This document shows positions 1 to 9,118 of a stretch of 21,354 nt of DNA, piece by piece (within the stretch, counting starts at the first letter, position 1; every line of letters starts with the position of its first letter). Source of the stretch: RGIG5270 sp045538635. Its GTDB lineage: Bacteria; Verrucomicrobiota; Lentisphaeria; Victivallales; Victivallaceae. The DNA lies in the NCBI GenBank assembly GCA_045538635.1, contig JAZSRU010000075.1, positions 1-21,354 of the forward strand. Reading direction: 5' to 3'. The translations under genes and the position numbers were made by a program. A model generated the notes under the pieces. The model worked only from the letters and a program-made list of their open reading frames with translations, was not told the DNA's origin and did not search any database.

Positions 1-3000
1 CTCCACGCCTGGGCAGGACATCCCCCCGCCCAATGCGGATAATCACCTTCAATAACTTCCGGCAGCTGTCCCGGAACACCATTTTCAAGCACCGGTACAG
101 ATGACAGCAGCAACCTCAAAGCACGGTGCCTGCAAGACTCTCCTCCTGCCATATACAATGCTTCACAATAAGACGGATAAACCCACCCCCATGCAGTTCC
201 ATTGTGATAAGCAGCCTTGCGGTGCGTGTCTTCAGGACCATTGTAACTGCCCCAATACGGCGCTGACGGATCATTCAAAAGCTGCCCGTTGCGGTAAATT
301 GGAAGTTTATATTCAACCGGACGGTCAGCCAGACTGCGGATACCGCCGGGGATGACAAGTCTTTCACAATTTCTGATAATTGCAAACATTTTGCCGGGAT
401 CTTTCACCAAGCCGAGCGTCAACGCAAAAAGCTGATTCGGCCGTATATGATCATCAGCAATACCTTCCCTTACCGGAACAAAACCATTCTCCACATGAAT
501 ACAATCGCTGTATCGCTGCAATTTATCCGAATAAAAATACTTTTCAAAATTTTCAGCAACAGCCGCCGCTATATCAGCATATTCTTTTTTGTATTCTCCC
601 AAAAACGCCAATGCATGATACCACAATGCCTGAATTTCAACCGGATATCCCTCACGCGGAGTCCCTGCCGGAAAATTTGTATCCATCCATGTAAAATGCG
701 GAGGATTATAGATAAGCATAGTTTCTCTGTCTGCTCTAATACCATTCGGAGTGCCATCAATATAATTTCCAACGATCGACTCCATACATTCAAAAAGCGT
801 TCTGCCCGCTCCATTGTCCATCTGCAGTATTTCCGGACGGTTGAATTTACGGATAAAATCATGCACTGCAACAAAAAACCACAAAGGCGCATCCGTCGTA
901 TCCCGGTTGGAATCATCATTGCCGCGGATCATATTCGGCAATGTTCCCTGCTTCTCAAACTTGGCAAACTGCCGCAGAATATCCAGCGACTCTTTTTCAA
1001 AACCGTCGTCTATCAAGCCGCGCAGCACTATCAATGTATCCCGTCCCCAATCGAGGAACCACGGAAAACCGGCAATAACAGTTTTAAATTCATCTCTTTT
1101 GACCACAAAATGACGCAATGCAGAACTTATAACACTGTTCAAATCAATTTCATCCGGCACATTCAAAGTGCTGTTCCATCTCATTTCCTCTGCAAGTTCC
1201 GCCATGCCGGGAGTAAGCATTTGAGCAAAAAGTTCCCGTTGAGTACCGCCCTGCAAATTCAATTCAAAATATCCGGGGCTGAAAACATCTCCGTGATCTT
1301 CCAGACCGTAATAATTTTCAGCAGCGAAAAACTGATTGTAATGCCATTCCGGTTCATGCACAAAATTACCGTTATCCACAGTCATTTTGAGCCGGCAGTT
1401 ACTGTCCGGACCGAAATAAAAGCCTTTTTCCATAACTTTTACTGAATCCGGAAAACTTTTCTCCGCGCCGAGATATGCTTTGGTAACATTATGGCTGATA
1501 CGGTCATCGACATCCGGGCGCAAAATAATTTTAACCGGAATTTCAGGAGCAAGTTGTCCGGGGGCATTGCCTTTGGGACGGATGAACTGAATTTTTACCG
1601 CATTCCCATTCTCTGCCAGCAGCAGTCGGAAAACAATATTGACAGTCGCCCCCTGCCCGACAGGAACATCAAATTCCCATTCTGAAACATTTTCCATGCC
1701 GCCGGTAAAACTTTTCTGCACTTTGAAATCAAGCGCCTGTGAAAAATCATTGACAACGATCCAGGCCCGCAGATTCTGAAACATCACTCTGCGGTCGACC
1801 GGAACATCTTTATTGCAATTTCCGGCAAGAATTGCATCGTATTTACTTTCAATACAGCTCCAGCATCCGCGAACATAACTCATTGAGTTGCAAATATTAC
1901 TGTGCAAAGCAACCGTTGATCTGTCAATTTTATCATGTTCCCGGACAAATTTTATTGCCATTTTTTTATTCTGTCCGAGCTGCCGCAAATGTCCGGTCCG
2001 ATGCACGCCTGAACCATTTGAAAAAATCGAAAACTGCAGCTCCAGCTCGCGCGGCTCATCTCCATCATATTCAGGCAATTTTATAACTCCTGCATAGAAG
2101 TCATGCAGTCTGACAGAAAACACACTGTCATAAACATATTTGCTGCTGTCAGACAAAACGACTCTGAATGGCTTGACACTTGATATCAGAACTATTTTCT
2201 CGTCACCTGCCATCACCTGACGGCTGATATCCGAAGCAAGTTCAAAATTCAATACTTCAGGATACAATGTCCCGCTGAGTGTTTTCGCGACCTCAAACGG
2301 AGAATCCATAAAAGTATCTGTCAAATCATCAAAATCAAAATTTCTGCCGGTTTCCAACGGAGCCGGACTAAGAACCGAATATATTTTGAGTATCTGCGCC
2401 TTTATCTCCTGCTGATGCGCCAAAGGACAGAAACAGTCCGGTGCCAACGAAATTTCACGCAATTTTTCAAACAATTCAGCATTATCGCAAAAAACAACTC
2501 CGGCTCCCGGTTTCAATTCCAGATAAACTTTGCCGTCATGCACTCTGAAATCATACCTCTCGCCGTCCAACGCAGCAACCTGCTGCCAATCTGCAAAAAT
2601 ATCCTGCGGCACAACCAGAAATGCACTGTGTTCAGTTTTCAAATTTACTGCGCACAGAACACGGCTTTTCCCATCATGACTGCGGCGCACAAACGAAACT
2701 GCTTCATCATCCTGTTGAATAAAATCCATTTGTGAATTTCCGGCAAAAGCATCATGATTATTCAAAAGAGTATTGAGCAATCTGATTTGCGGAACAATAT
2801 TTTCCGGACAGCCCCAGTTCAAAGAACTTTTGCCGTGAACATCAATTTTCTCTGTTGCCAGAAACTCAACTCCATTGCTGAATCCGAATGCTCCGGCCGG
2901 AGATGTCAATGCAGTCAATGCTGTGCGCATTTCAGCATATTTGCGCCCTTTTTTTGCAAGACGGTCATTATCATGAGTTTCTGCAAAATTCACCAGTCTG

Positions 3001-4205
3001 CCGCGTTCATTTGAAATATACTGCATATACGGCAAATAACCATTGAGTTCATTTTTGGAATAATTCTGGAAAAGTTCAGAATATGCCCAATCCAAACCAA
3101 CCGGATTCAGCAGCTCATTCTGTTTATCCTGCGGCCCCCCGAGCCCTTCAAGCATGAAAACCGTGTCCTGATACTCGCGCCGTACTTTGGCGACAATATA
3201 TTCCCACGCTTTCTGCGGCAGCATATATCCGGCATCACAACGGAATCCGTCAACTCCGATACGGCACCAGAAAAGAAACACTTTCGCCATAAACAGAATT
3301 ATCGGAGCTTTCCGGTAATCAAGCTTGCATAAATCTTCCCAGACTATCCCCCACGCCCCCGGACTTTCAAAAGTTCCGTCTTCATGACGGACAAAGTAAT
3401 CCGGATGTTCACTCTGCAGTTTCGATGCCCAGCCGGTATGATTCACCGGCAGATCCAGAAACAATCTGCCGCCTCTGGCATGAACCGCATCCAGCAATTC
3501 TTTGAACTGCTCCATCGGAGTCGCTTTCTCATCAAAATCCGCCAATGCCGGATCGACCGCAAAATAATCAGTCGCAGCAAAAGGACTTCCGAACCGCCCC
3601 ATCCGTCCGTACACCACCGGCACCGGATGTATCGGCAACAGCTGAATGATACGGCACTTCATATCATTCATGATGAAATCAAGTTTGGAAATAAGCTGAC
3701 GGAATGTTCCTGACGGCGGAATAACTGAATAATTCACATCGTCAAGCACTTTTTCACAATAATGCAGCAGATTGCTGTCTGTATGCTGCTCTGTATTTTT
3801 AAAATCAAACATTCTGGTGAATGCTGTGTAAATCGTATTACCTGCAATATTGACCGCCGGTTCCACCTTGACAACAGAATTATTGCCGCTCACCCAACGG
3901 ATCGGAGAATTATCTTCCGGCACAAAAAAACATTTTGATTCAAAAACTCCACATTCCGTCAAAGGAACTGATATGCCATATCTGCAATTTGAAATTTTCT
4001 CCATAGCAAGATCGTGCCAAGACCTGCCGGTAACAGCTTTGCCCTTCTCCGTATGGTCAATAATTTCAGCAAAACGGATTCTGCCGTTACCGAGAGTAGT
4101 TCTCAAATAGGCACGCCCTGCGCCGACACCGGGGCATTCCAGCTCATACCGTATAATATCACCGCAATAAAGAATTTTTGTCGCCGGTATCTGCAACTGC
4201 TTCAT
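1..4205 (-). CDS. Two-domain glycogen debranching enzyme (GH13 + GH133), 3' end cut by window edge
   Basis: An uninterrupted reading frame of 1401 codons runs off the left edge without a stop. I translated it by hand and checked frame at several points. The N-terminal part is a GH13 alpha-amylase-type barrel: LDLPVNHTG (region I), GVDGFRCDAGYMLP with nucleophile D324, MLEGLGG with acid E353, and ETHDND with H411-D414. The C-terminal part is an amylo-alpha-1,6-glucosidase (GDE_C/GH133) domain: WGRDT at 1053-1057, TPREGYPVEIQALWYHAL from 1182, and GCPAQAW at 1395-1401. In relatives the last motif lies close to the C-terminus, so probably only a few tens of residues are missing. The expected role is cytoplasmic removal of alpha-1,6 branches from glycogen, with transferase and glucosidase steps in one chain. 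The start is ATG at 4205, preceded by GGAG 8 bases upstream and overlapping the mreC stop as ATGA, which suggests translational coupling. The order of domains resembles eukaryotic AGL; whether the GH13 part is a transferase or a hydrolase is inference. Confidence 0.9.
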   Translation of the reverse strand, partial: MKQLQIPATKILYCGDIIRYELECPGVGAGRAYLRTTLGNGRIRFAEIIDHTEKGKAVTGRSWHDLAMEKISNCRYGISVPLTECGVFESKCFFVPEDNSPIRWVSGNNSVVKVEPAVNIAGNTIYTAFTRMFDFKNTEQHTDSNLLHYCEKVLDDVNYSVIPPSGTFRQLISKLDFIMNDMKCRIIQLLPIHPVPVVYGRMGRFGSPFAATDYFAVDPALADFDEKATPMEQFKELLDAVHARGGRLFLDLPVNHTGWASKLQSEHPDYFVRHEDGTFESPGAWGIVWEDLCKLDYRKAPIILFMAKVFLFWCRIGVDGFRCDAGYMLPQKAWEYIVAKVRREYQDTVFMLEGLGGPQDKQNELLNPVGLDWAYSELFQNYSKNELNGYLPYMQYISNERGRLVNFAETHDNDRLAKKGRKYAEMRTALTALTSPAGAFGFSNGVEFLATEKIDVHGKSSLNWGCPENIVPQIRLLNTLLNNHDAFAGNSQMDFIQQDDEAVSFVRRSHDGKSRVLCAVNLKTEHSAFLVVPQDIFADWQQVAALDGERYDFRVHDGKVYLELKPGAGVVFCDNAELFEKLREISLAPDCFCPLAHQQEIKAQILKIYSVLSPAPLETGRNFDFDDLTDTFMDSPFEVAKTLSGTLYPEVLNFELASDISRQVMAGDEKIVLISSVKPFRVVLSDSSKYVYDSVFSVRLHDFYAGVIKLPEYDGDEPRELELQFSIFSNGSGVHRTGHLRQLGQNKKMAIKFVREHDKIDRSTVALHSNICNSMSYVRGCWSCIESKYDAILAGNCNKDVPVDRRVMFQNLRAWIVVNDFSQALDFKVQKSFTGGMENVSEWEFDVPVGQGATVNIVFRLLLAENGNAVKIQFIRPKGNAPGQLAPEIPVKIILRPDVDDRISHNVTKAYLGAEKSFPDSVKVMEKGFYFGPDSNCRLKMTVDNGNFVHEPEWHYNQFFAAENYYGLEDHGDVFSPGYFELNLQGGTQRELFAQMLTPGMAELAEEMRWNSTLNVPDEIDLNSVISSALRHFVVKRDEFKTVIAGFPWFLDWGRDTLIVLRGLIDDGFEKESLDILRQFAKFEKQGTLPNMIRGNDDSNRDTTDAPLWFFVAVHDFIRKFNRPEILQMDNGAGRTLFECMESIVGNYIDGTPNGIRADRETMLIYNPPHFTWMDTNFPAGTPREGYPVEIQALWYHALAFLGEYKKEYADIAAAVAENFEKYFYSDKLQRYSDCIHVENGFVPVREGIADDHIRPNQLFALTLGLVKDPGKMFAIIRNCERLVIPGGIRSLADRPVEYKLPIYRNGQLLNDPSAPYWGSYNGPEDTHRKAAYHNGTAWGWVYPSYCEALYMAGGESCRHRALRLLLSSVPVLENGVPGQLPEVIEGDYPHWAGGCPAQAW

Positions 4206-5074
4206 ATATCATTCTCCAACAATACAGATTCCGTGCCATCGGGGACAGCGACATATACAAAACGCAAGTCATTCAAATCCGCGGCAGGTTTTATCCACCC
4301 GTTGACATACAGCTGATTGCTGAAAACGGACTGTTCTTTGTCCACCGCCACCAGATTTCCGATTTTCAATCCGGCGGGAACATTGCGTTCAAAACCGCAG
4401 GTAAAAACCTCTTCATCAATGACATAATGCATATCTCTCGGCAAATAATTTATAAGCAGATAATGCTCATTGGCACTTCTGATCATGGAATTTATCAAAC
4501 CGGTCACGCGGCTGACATTCAATCTGCCTGACAAATGCAAATCCCTGTTGTATATACTCAAAACCTTTGCACTGTGTCTGGAAACAGAAAAAATCTGCCC
4601 CAACAGCAGCGGCTTGCCGTATTTGTCAACAGTAAATACCGCACACCCCTTGCGGATACCGCTGGATGTACCTTTGGAAACTGTAAATGTATACATCCAT
4701 TGATTAGGGTCACGGAGAATTATTTCTGCCGGAATTGACTTCCACCCCCGCATTGCCGGCAGATTCACCATTTTGCGCAACTCGGCATTCTGCCGTTCAA
4801 GCTCGGTCAGCAGAACAGCCTGCGAGGTCAGAATATGATTTTCCGCCTGCAAACCTTTGACCAGTTTTATCAATGCATCTTTGTCAAGTGTCTGCAGTGA
4901 AACATCATGAGTTTCAGCACCGATAAAACTTCCAAGCTGCAAATACGGAGCGAAATAATCACTCCCTGTACGCTCCAGCCATAATACAAAAGCATGATAT
5001 CCGGCCCCTGCCCACATAATTAAAAATCCTGCGCACAGCAGCAACAATATCAGCTTTTGAACACGCTTTTTCAA
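4202..5074 (-). CDS. mreC: Rod-shape-determining protein MreC
   Basis: A 290-residue protein with a short basic N-terminus, one membrane segment (about residues 7-30), a helical, probably coiled-coil stretch (about 60-98) and then the beta-rich MreC core. AEIILRDPNQWMYTFTVSKG followed by SGIRKGCAVF is the hallmark of the family, as is the later Gx-fP-Gl-iG-like segment (VPAGLKIGNLVAV). MreC is a periplasm-facing scaffold that links cytoplasmic MreB to the elongation peptidoglycan synthases. The start codon is TTG at 5074: an in-frame TAA lies two codons upstream, and the first ATG in frame (residue 20) would cut the membrane anchor. A purine-rich AAAAGG sits about 12 bases upstream, so initiation may be weak. 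It follows the fabK-type gene by 16 bases and overlaps the debranching gene by 4. No mreB or mreD is visible here. Confidence 0.87.
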   Translation of the reverse strand: MKKRVQKLILLLLCAGFLIMWAGAGYHAFVLWLERTGSDYFAPYLQLGSFIGAETHDVSLQTLDKDALIKLVKGLQAENHILTSQAVLLTELERQNAELRKMVNLPAMRGWKSIPAEIILRDPNQWMYTFTVSKGTSSGIRKGCAVFTVDKYGKPLLLGQIFSVSRHSAKVLSIYNRDLHLSGRLNVSRVTGLINSMIRSANEHYLLINYLPRDMHYVIDEEVFTCGFERNVPAGLKIGNLVAVDKEQSVFSNQLYVNGWIKPAADLNDLRFVYVAVPDGTESVLLENDI

Positions 5075-5090
5075 TCTTTATACATACCTT

Positions 5091-6113
5091 TTAACAAATT
5101 TTACCGGCAATATCATTCAATGCAGCTTCGCCGTCGCCGAGCAATTCATCAATCAATTCCTGAATCGACATTTCTGAATCAACCAGACCGACAGACTGCC
5201 CCGCCATCAGCGAGCCGAAATCTATATCGCCCTCAACTGCGGCACGGCGCAACGCACCCATCCAGTATTTTTCGACTTCTTCCTGTGCGTCCTGTCGATG
5301 ACAGGTTCCTGCCTCAAGTTCCTTGAGCAGACGGAGCTGCAGTTTGCCGAAATTATCCATTCCCTTGTTGCGCAATGCACGCACCGCCACGACCGGAAGT
5401 TTGGAATCATATTGCGGTGTGGCAATCGCATCACGGGCATTGGCGCGGATGAAAACCTCTTTAAATGCGGGATGACATGTACACTCTTTGGTCATCACAA
5501 AACGCGTGCCGAGCTGAACTCCCGCGGCGCCCATGAGCAATGCATGAGCCATCATCTTGCCGGTGGACATTCCACCTGCCATGAACATCGGTATCTGATC
5601 GGCAAACTTATACAAAACCTGCTGCATCAGAATAACACTTGAAACATGTCCGATATGTCCGCCTGCCTCACTGCCCTCAAGGATGATTGCATCTGCACCG
5701 AAACGGATCATGCGTTCAGCAATCGAAACAGTCGAAGCAAAACACATTACTTTAGCTCCGGTTGCTTTGGCGGCTTCGATCTCTTTTTCTTTCGGAAAAC
5801 TTCCGGCAAAAATGATAAACGGCACTTTTACATCCTTTATCATTGCCAGATGTTCTTTGTACGCGGGCGCGATAGTAATAAGGTTTACAGCAAAAGGCTT
5901 ATCGGTAAGCGATTTGGTTTCCTCAATATATTTCAGCAATACATCGGTCGGGGCATTGCCGCCGGCAAGACACCCGAAACAGCCGTGATTGGACACAGCA
6001 CTTACAAGTTTCGGTTCGGAAATCCAAGTCATTGCACCGCAGAGGATCGGATATTTCACTCCGAGGAAATCGCTGCCGCGCTGCATCAGACGGGTCATTT
6101 TTTCATAGCTCAT
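5091..6113 (-). CDS. fabK: FabK-type enoyl-ACP reductase / nitronate monooxygenase family flavoprotein
   Basis: A 340-residue FMN-dependent TIM-barrel protein. An early PILCGAMTWIS segment matches the N-terminal strand of the family. EGSEAGGHIG at 146-155 is the diagnostic FabK/NMO motif, with H153 at the catalytic position, and GGMSTG (180-185) with GAAGVQLGTRF (195-205) forms the FMN phosphate site. FabK catalyses the last reduction of fatty-acid elongation with NAD(P)H; nitronate monooxygenases share the fold and motif, so the substrate is inferred. No FabI is seen in the window to compare with. The start has an excellent AAAGGAG 7 bases upstream. It lies 24 bases after the phosphomutase gene and 16 before mreC, so it is probably cotranscribed and fits an envelope-building role. 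Length is near the FabK norm of about 320. Confidence 0.82.
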   Translation of the reverse strand: MSYEKMTRLMQRGSDFLGVKYPILCGAMTWISEPKLVSAVSNHGCFGCLAGGNAPTDVLLKYIEETKSLTDKPFAVNLITIAPAYKEHLAMIKDVKVPFIIFAGSFPKEKEIEAAKATGAKVMCFASTVSIAERMIRFGADAIILEGSEAGGHIGHVSSVILMQQVLYKFADQIPMFMAGGMSTGKMMAHALLMGAAGVQLGTRFVMTKECTCHPAFKEVFIRANARDAIATPQYDSKLPVVAVRALRNKGMDNFGKLQLRLLKELEAGTCHRQDAQEEVEKYWMGALRRAAVEGDIDFGSLMAGQSVGLVDSEMSIQELIDELLGDGEAALNDIAGKIC

Positions 6114-6137
6114 GGGAAACTCCTTTTGTTACGGAAA

Positions 6138-7454
6138 TCAGCCGCGGATGATTTTCAGCAATTCATCACGACGGGCAATCATTTCATCTTCTGTATCGGC
6201 CTCAACGATCAAACGGAGCAGAGGTTCAGTATTGGATGCGCGGACATTGAAGTGCCATGTCGGATATTCAGAACTGAAACCGTCCAGTTCATAAGTATTG
6301 CCATCGGCATAGCGCTTTTTGATTTCTGCGAGGATCGGCGCGACATCAGCGACTTTTGAATTGATCTCGCCGCTTGAGAAATATTTTTGCAGAGGCTTGA
6401 CCAGCTCGGAAACTTTTTTACCGCTTTTGCAAATCAGATTGGCAAGCATAATGAAAGCCAATCCCTGGGATTCAGCGGTGAAATTTTCCTTGAAATAATA
6501 ATGTCCTGATAATTCACCGGCAAAAACAGCATCATTTTCGCGCATTTGATTTTTGATGAAAGCATGGCCGACGCGGGACATGACTGCACGACCGCCGTTT
6601 TCTTCTATGCATTCTTTGACCGCCTTGCTTGAACGCAAGTCATAAAGTACAGTTGCGCCCTTGTTTTCGCTCAAAATATCCTGAGCAACAAGCGCGGTAA
6701 ACAAATCCATCGGGATAATATTTCCATCGTTGTCAATAAATCCGCAGCGGTCGGCATCGCCGTCAAATGCAGCACCGAAATCAGCGCCGACTTCTTTGAC
6801 TTTGGCACAAATTGCATCCAATGTATCAAGTTTCAACGGATTTGCTTCATGATTCGGAAATGTTCCATCAAGCTCTTCATACATCGGAATAATGTCAAAA
6901 TATTCACGGATCGCAGCGATTTCATAACTGCCCATTGCGTTGGCAAAATCGCAAACGACCTTCAATTTGCGGTCAACTTTCAAATGCTTTTTGAGAAATT
7001 CGCCGTATTCCGGAGCGATATCGTATGAACTCATTTTGCCGGGGACAGCAGCGGGTTCAAAATCCATTGCATTGGCAAGTTTTTCAATATCTTTGATCCC
7101 GGTAACGCCGCTGATAGGAACCGCATTGGCAATACAGAGCTTACAGCCGTTCCATTCTCCCGGGTTATGGCTGGCGGTGATCATAATAGAACCATCCGCC
7201 TTGAGAGTACCGTTGGCAAAATAAGACATCGGAGTTGAACAGAGTCCGAGGTCGATAACATCCGCCCCCTGCATCATGATACCTTTGCTCAAGCCGTCAA
7301 ACATATCCTGTGAATGAGGACGCATATCACGGCCGATCACAACTTTTTTTGCTCCGGTGAACTTGATATAGGCGCGGCCGATTTTTTCGGCGACAGCAGC
7401 ATTGATCTCCGCCGGAAAAACTCCGCGGATGTCGTAAGCTTTAAAAATTGACAT
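6138..7454 (-). CDS. manB: Phosphomannomutase/phosphoglucomutase (alpha-D-phosphohexomutase family)
   Basis: A 438-residue protein with all four family signatures in order: TASHNP at 93-98, whose S95 is the phosphoserine; DGDADR at 231-236, the Mg-binding loop; GELSGHYYF at 313-321, the sugar-binding loop; and RASNTEP at 405-411, the phosphate-binding loop. It interconverts hexose 1- and 6-phosphates. The GELSGHYYF loop suits a dual mannose/glucose enzyme like Pseudomonas AlgC, though specificity cannot be fixed from sequence alone. It would feed glucose 1-phosphate from glycogen breakdown into glycolysis or supply mannose 1-phosphate for glycans, which fits the debranching enzyme four genes on. 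AAAGGAG lies just upstream of the ATG. The gene follows the small membrane protein by 11 bases. Confidence 0.92.
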   Translation of the reverse strand: MSIFKAYDIRGVFPAEINAAVAEKIGRAYIKFTGAKKVVIGRDMRPHSQDMFDGLSKGIMMQGADVIDLGLCSTPMSYFANGTLKADGSIMITASHNPGEWNGCKLCIANAVPISGVTGIKDIEKLANAMDFEPAAVPGKMSSYDIAPEYGEFLKKHLKVDRKLKVVCDFANAMGSYEIAAIREYFDIIPMYEELDGTFPNHEANPLKLDTLDAICAKVKEVGADFGAAFDGDADRCGFIDNDGNIIPMDLFTALVAQDILSENKGATVLYDLRSSKAVKECIEENGGRAVMSRVGHAFIKNQMRENDAVFAGELSGHYYFKENFTAESQGLAFIMLANLICKSGKKVSELVKPLQKYFSSGEINSKVADVAPILAEIKKRYADGNTYELDGFSSEYPTWHFNVRASNTEPLLRLIVEADTEDEMIARRDELLKIIRG

Positions 7455-7465
7455 AGAAGCTCCTT

Positions 7466-7750
7466 TTAATTTTGCAATTCTTTGTTCTTTTTGTAAAAAT
7501 ATTGATAGTAAATACAGAGGAGCATATCAGTTGCAACCAGTATTCCATTCAGCATATACAGATAAAACACAATATCATAGTGATAAATGACTTTATGCAG
7601 ACATCCTGCAATATAGCCGATTATCACCAGTACGAGAAAAACATAACTTTTTCCCGTCGGATTTTTTACCTTTACTGTTTTCCAAATGGCAAAAGGCCAA
7701 CTGAATCCGAAACATATCAACATTATAACTTCAAAAATACTGAAATTCAT
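7466..7750 (-). CDS. Small PQ-loop-like integral membrane protein
   Basis: A 94-residue, strongly hydrophobic protein with three likely membrane helices (about residues 6-25, 36-54 and 60-82) and a lysine-rich C-terminus. The segment FGFSWPFAIWKTVKVKNPTG followed by KSYVFLVLVIIGYIAG resembles one half of a PQ-loop/SemiSWEET unit, where a W-P/S-x-x-x-x dipeptide helix is followed by a short loop with TGKS. Three-helix SemiSWEETs work as dimers that move sugars. Similar small proteins in other bacteria are annotated only as conserved membrane proteins, so the transport role is inference. The ATG overlaps the serS stop (ATGA), so translation is probably coupled; the phosphomutase gene follows 11 bases later. 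Why it sits between serS and manB is unclear. Confidence 0.75.
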   Translation of the reverse strand: MNFSIFEVIMLICFGFSWPFAIWKTVKVKNPTGKSYVFLVLVIIGYIAGCLHKVIYHYDIVFYLYMLNGILVATDMLLCIYYQYFYKKNKELQN

Positions 7751-8994
7751 TTTTTCACCGGCTCAATTTTATCAAATCCACAGAGCGGACGAAGAACTTC
7801 AGGAACAATAACAGTTCCGTCTTCCTGCTGATTATTTTCAAGGATCGCAACCAGAACGCGGTCGGTAACAGCAGTTGCACTGATAGTGTGGACATAATCG
7901 CGGGTATCACCGTCTTTATAACGGATATTCAGACGACGGCTCTGGAATGAAGTCAGATTGGTATTGCTGGTAACTTCACGATAGCCGCCGAACCCGGCAA
8001 ACCATGCTTCGATATCATATTTTTTGTAACCGGGTGCGCCCATATCGCCGACGCAGACATTGACGACATGATAGGGAATACCGAGCTGCTGAAGAATGTA
8101 TTCTTCGTTTTCGAGGCAGAAGTCATGATATTTGACAGAATCTTCCGGTTTGCAGAAAATGATCTGTTCAACTTTGTGGAACTGGTGAACGCGGAAAATA
8201 CCTTTGCTGGCTTTGCCGTAGCTTCCGGCTTCAGTACGGAAACAGGGAGTATAAGCAGTATAGCACAAAGGCAATTCTTTGCCGTCAAGCACATCATCAG
8301 CATGATAACCGACAAGGGTTTGTTCGCTGGTACCGATCAAAGCAAGATCTTCATCTTTGAGATTAAAAGTCTGATCTGCGAAAAACGGCAGATAACCTGT
8401 ACCGAAAAGAGTTCTTTCCTTGGCAACACAGGGAGTCATAAAGAGAGTGAAGCCTTTGGCAACAAGCTGCTGCTGAACCCAGAAGAAAAGAGCCTGAGCG
8501 AGCTGTGCGCCTTTGCCTTTCCAGTAATAAAAACCGGTCTGGGCAACTTTTGCACCGCGCTGTGTGTCAATAATGTCCAGCAATTCTCCGAGCTGCTGGT
8601 GATCGCGGATGGGGAAATCAAAAGTCGGAATAGTGCCGACTTTGCGAAGTTCGACATTGGCGGTATCATCCAGGCCGTCGGGAACATCGGCAGAAAGAGT
8701 ATTGGGGAGGAAACTCAACATTTTGTAGAGTTTTTCCTGCAATTCGTTAAAAGTATTCTCTTTGGTAGAGAGAGTAACTTTGAGTTTTTTGACTTCTTCG
8801 CGTGCGGCGGGATTGGTCTGACATTCTTTGCTCAAGCGGTTGCGGTCGGCGCGGAGAGCGTCAATTTCCTGATTGAGCTGACGGCATTGAATATCAAGCT
8901 CAAGAACGGTGTCCAGATTTACAGGACAGCCGCGGCGTTCACAAGTTTTTTTGTAATCGTCAAAATGATCACGGATAATTTTAATATCTATCAT
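7747..8994 (-). CDS. serS: Seryl-tRNA synthetase
   Basis: A 415-residue class II aminoacyl-tRNA synthetase of normal bacterial length. Residues about 28-95 are the charged antiparallel coiled-coil arm that grips the long variable arm of tRNA-Ser. Motif 2 is FRTEAGSYGKASKGIFRVHQ (252-271), preceded by the GTSEQ serine-site loop at 221-225. Motif 3 lies at the C-terminal end of the catalytic domain, around HTISATAVTDRVLVAILEN (369-387). The stretch TSNTNLTSFQSRRLNIRY (342-359) replaces the more usual SSCSNCxDFQARR version, a conservative variant that keeps FQxRR. It acylates tRNA-Ser with serine in the cytoplasm. AGAGGA lies 8 bases upstream of the ATG. Its neighbour glyA makes and consumes serine, so the grouping makes metabolic sense. 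The 124-base gap before it is the largest in this gene run and may hold its own promoter. Confidence 0.95.
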   Translation of the reverse strand: MIDIKIIRDHFDDYKKTCERRGCPVNLDTVLELDIQCRQLNQEIDALRADRNRLSKECQTNPAAREEVKKLKVTLSTKENTFNELQEKLYKMLSFLPNTLSADVPDGLDDTANVELRKVGTIPTFDFPIRDHQQLGELLDIIDTQRGAKVAQTGFYYWKGKGAQLAQALFFWVQQQLVAKGFTLFMTPCVAKERTLFGTGYLPFFADQTFNLKDEDLALIGTSEQTLVGYHADDVLDGKELPLCYTAYTPCFRTEAGSYGKASKGIFRVHQFHKVEQIIFCKPEDSVKYHDFCLENEEYILQQLGIPYHVVNVCVGDMGAPGYKKYDIEAWFAGFGGYREVTSNTNLTSFQSRRLNIRYKDGDTRDYVHTISATAVTDRVLVAILENNQQEDGTVIVPEVLRPLCGFDKIEPVKK

Positions 8995-9054
8995 AATAAA
9001 AATCCTCTGAAAAAATTACTTGAAAATTTTTTATAAAAAAGATAAACTGCCTGC

Positions 9055-9096
9055 CGGAAAGGAAAAACATGTTTCAGCAAAATTTTTACCTTTCCG
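9055..9096. repeat. Inverted repeat in the glyA-serS gap
   Basis: The 124 bases between the fused rpiB-glyA stop and the serS start contain an 8-bp perfect inverted repeat, CGGAAAGG (9055-9062) and CCTTTCCG (9089-9096), with a 26-base AT-rich loop. On the minus strand no T-run follows directly, so it is a poor intrinsic terminator. It could shape a serS leader or mark processing between the two cistrons. I could not find a convincing -35/-10 pair here. Confidence 0.35.
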
Positions 9097-9118
9097 ACGA
9101 CAATATCACATCTTTCGC

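Noticed and set aside
447..1445. Long open frame on the plus strand (332 codons)
   Set aside because: Antisense to the debranching enzyme, whose minus-strand frame is continuous and rich in family motifs. The plus-strand product is cysteine/histidine-rich without recognisable domains.
5646..6359. Plus-strand frame of 237 codons
   Set aside because: Antisense to the fabK-type and phosphomutase genes and crosses the gap between them; no ribosome site or domain.
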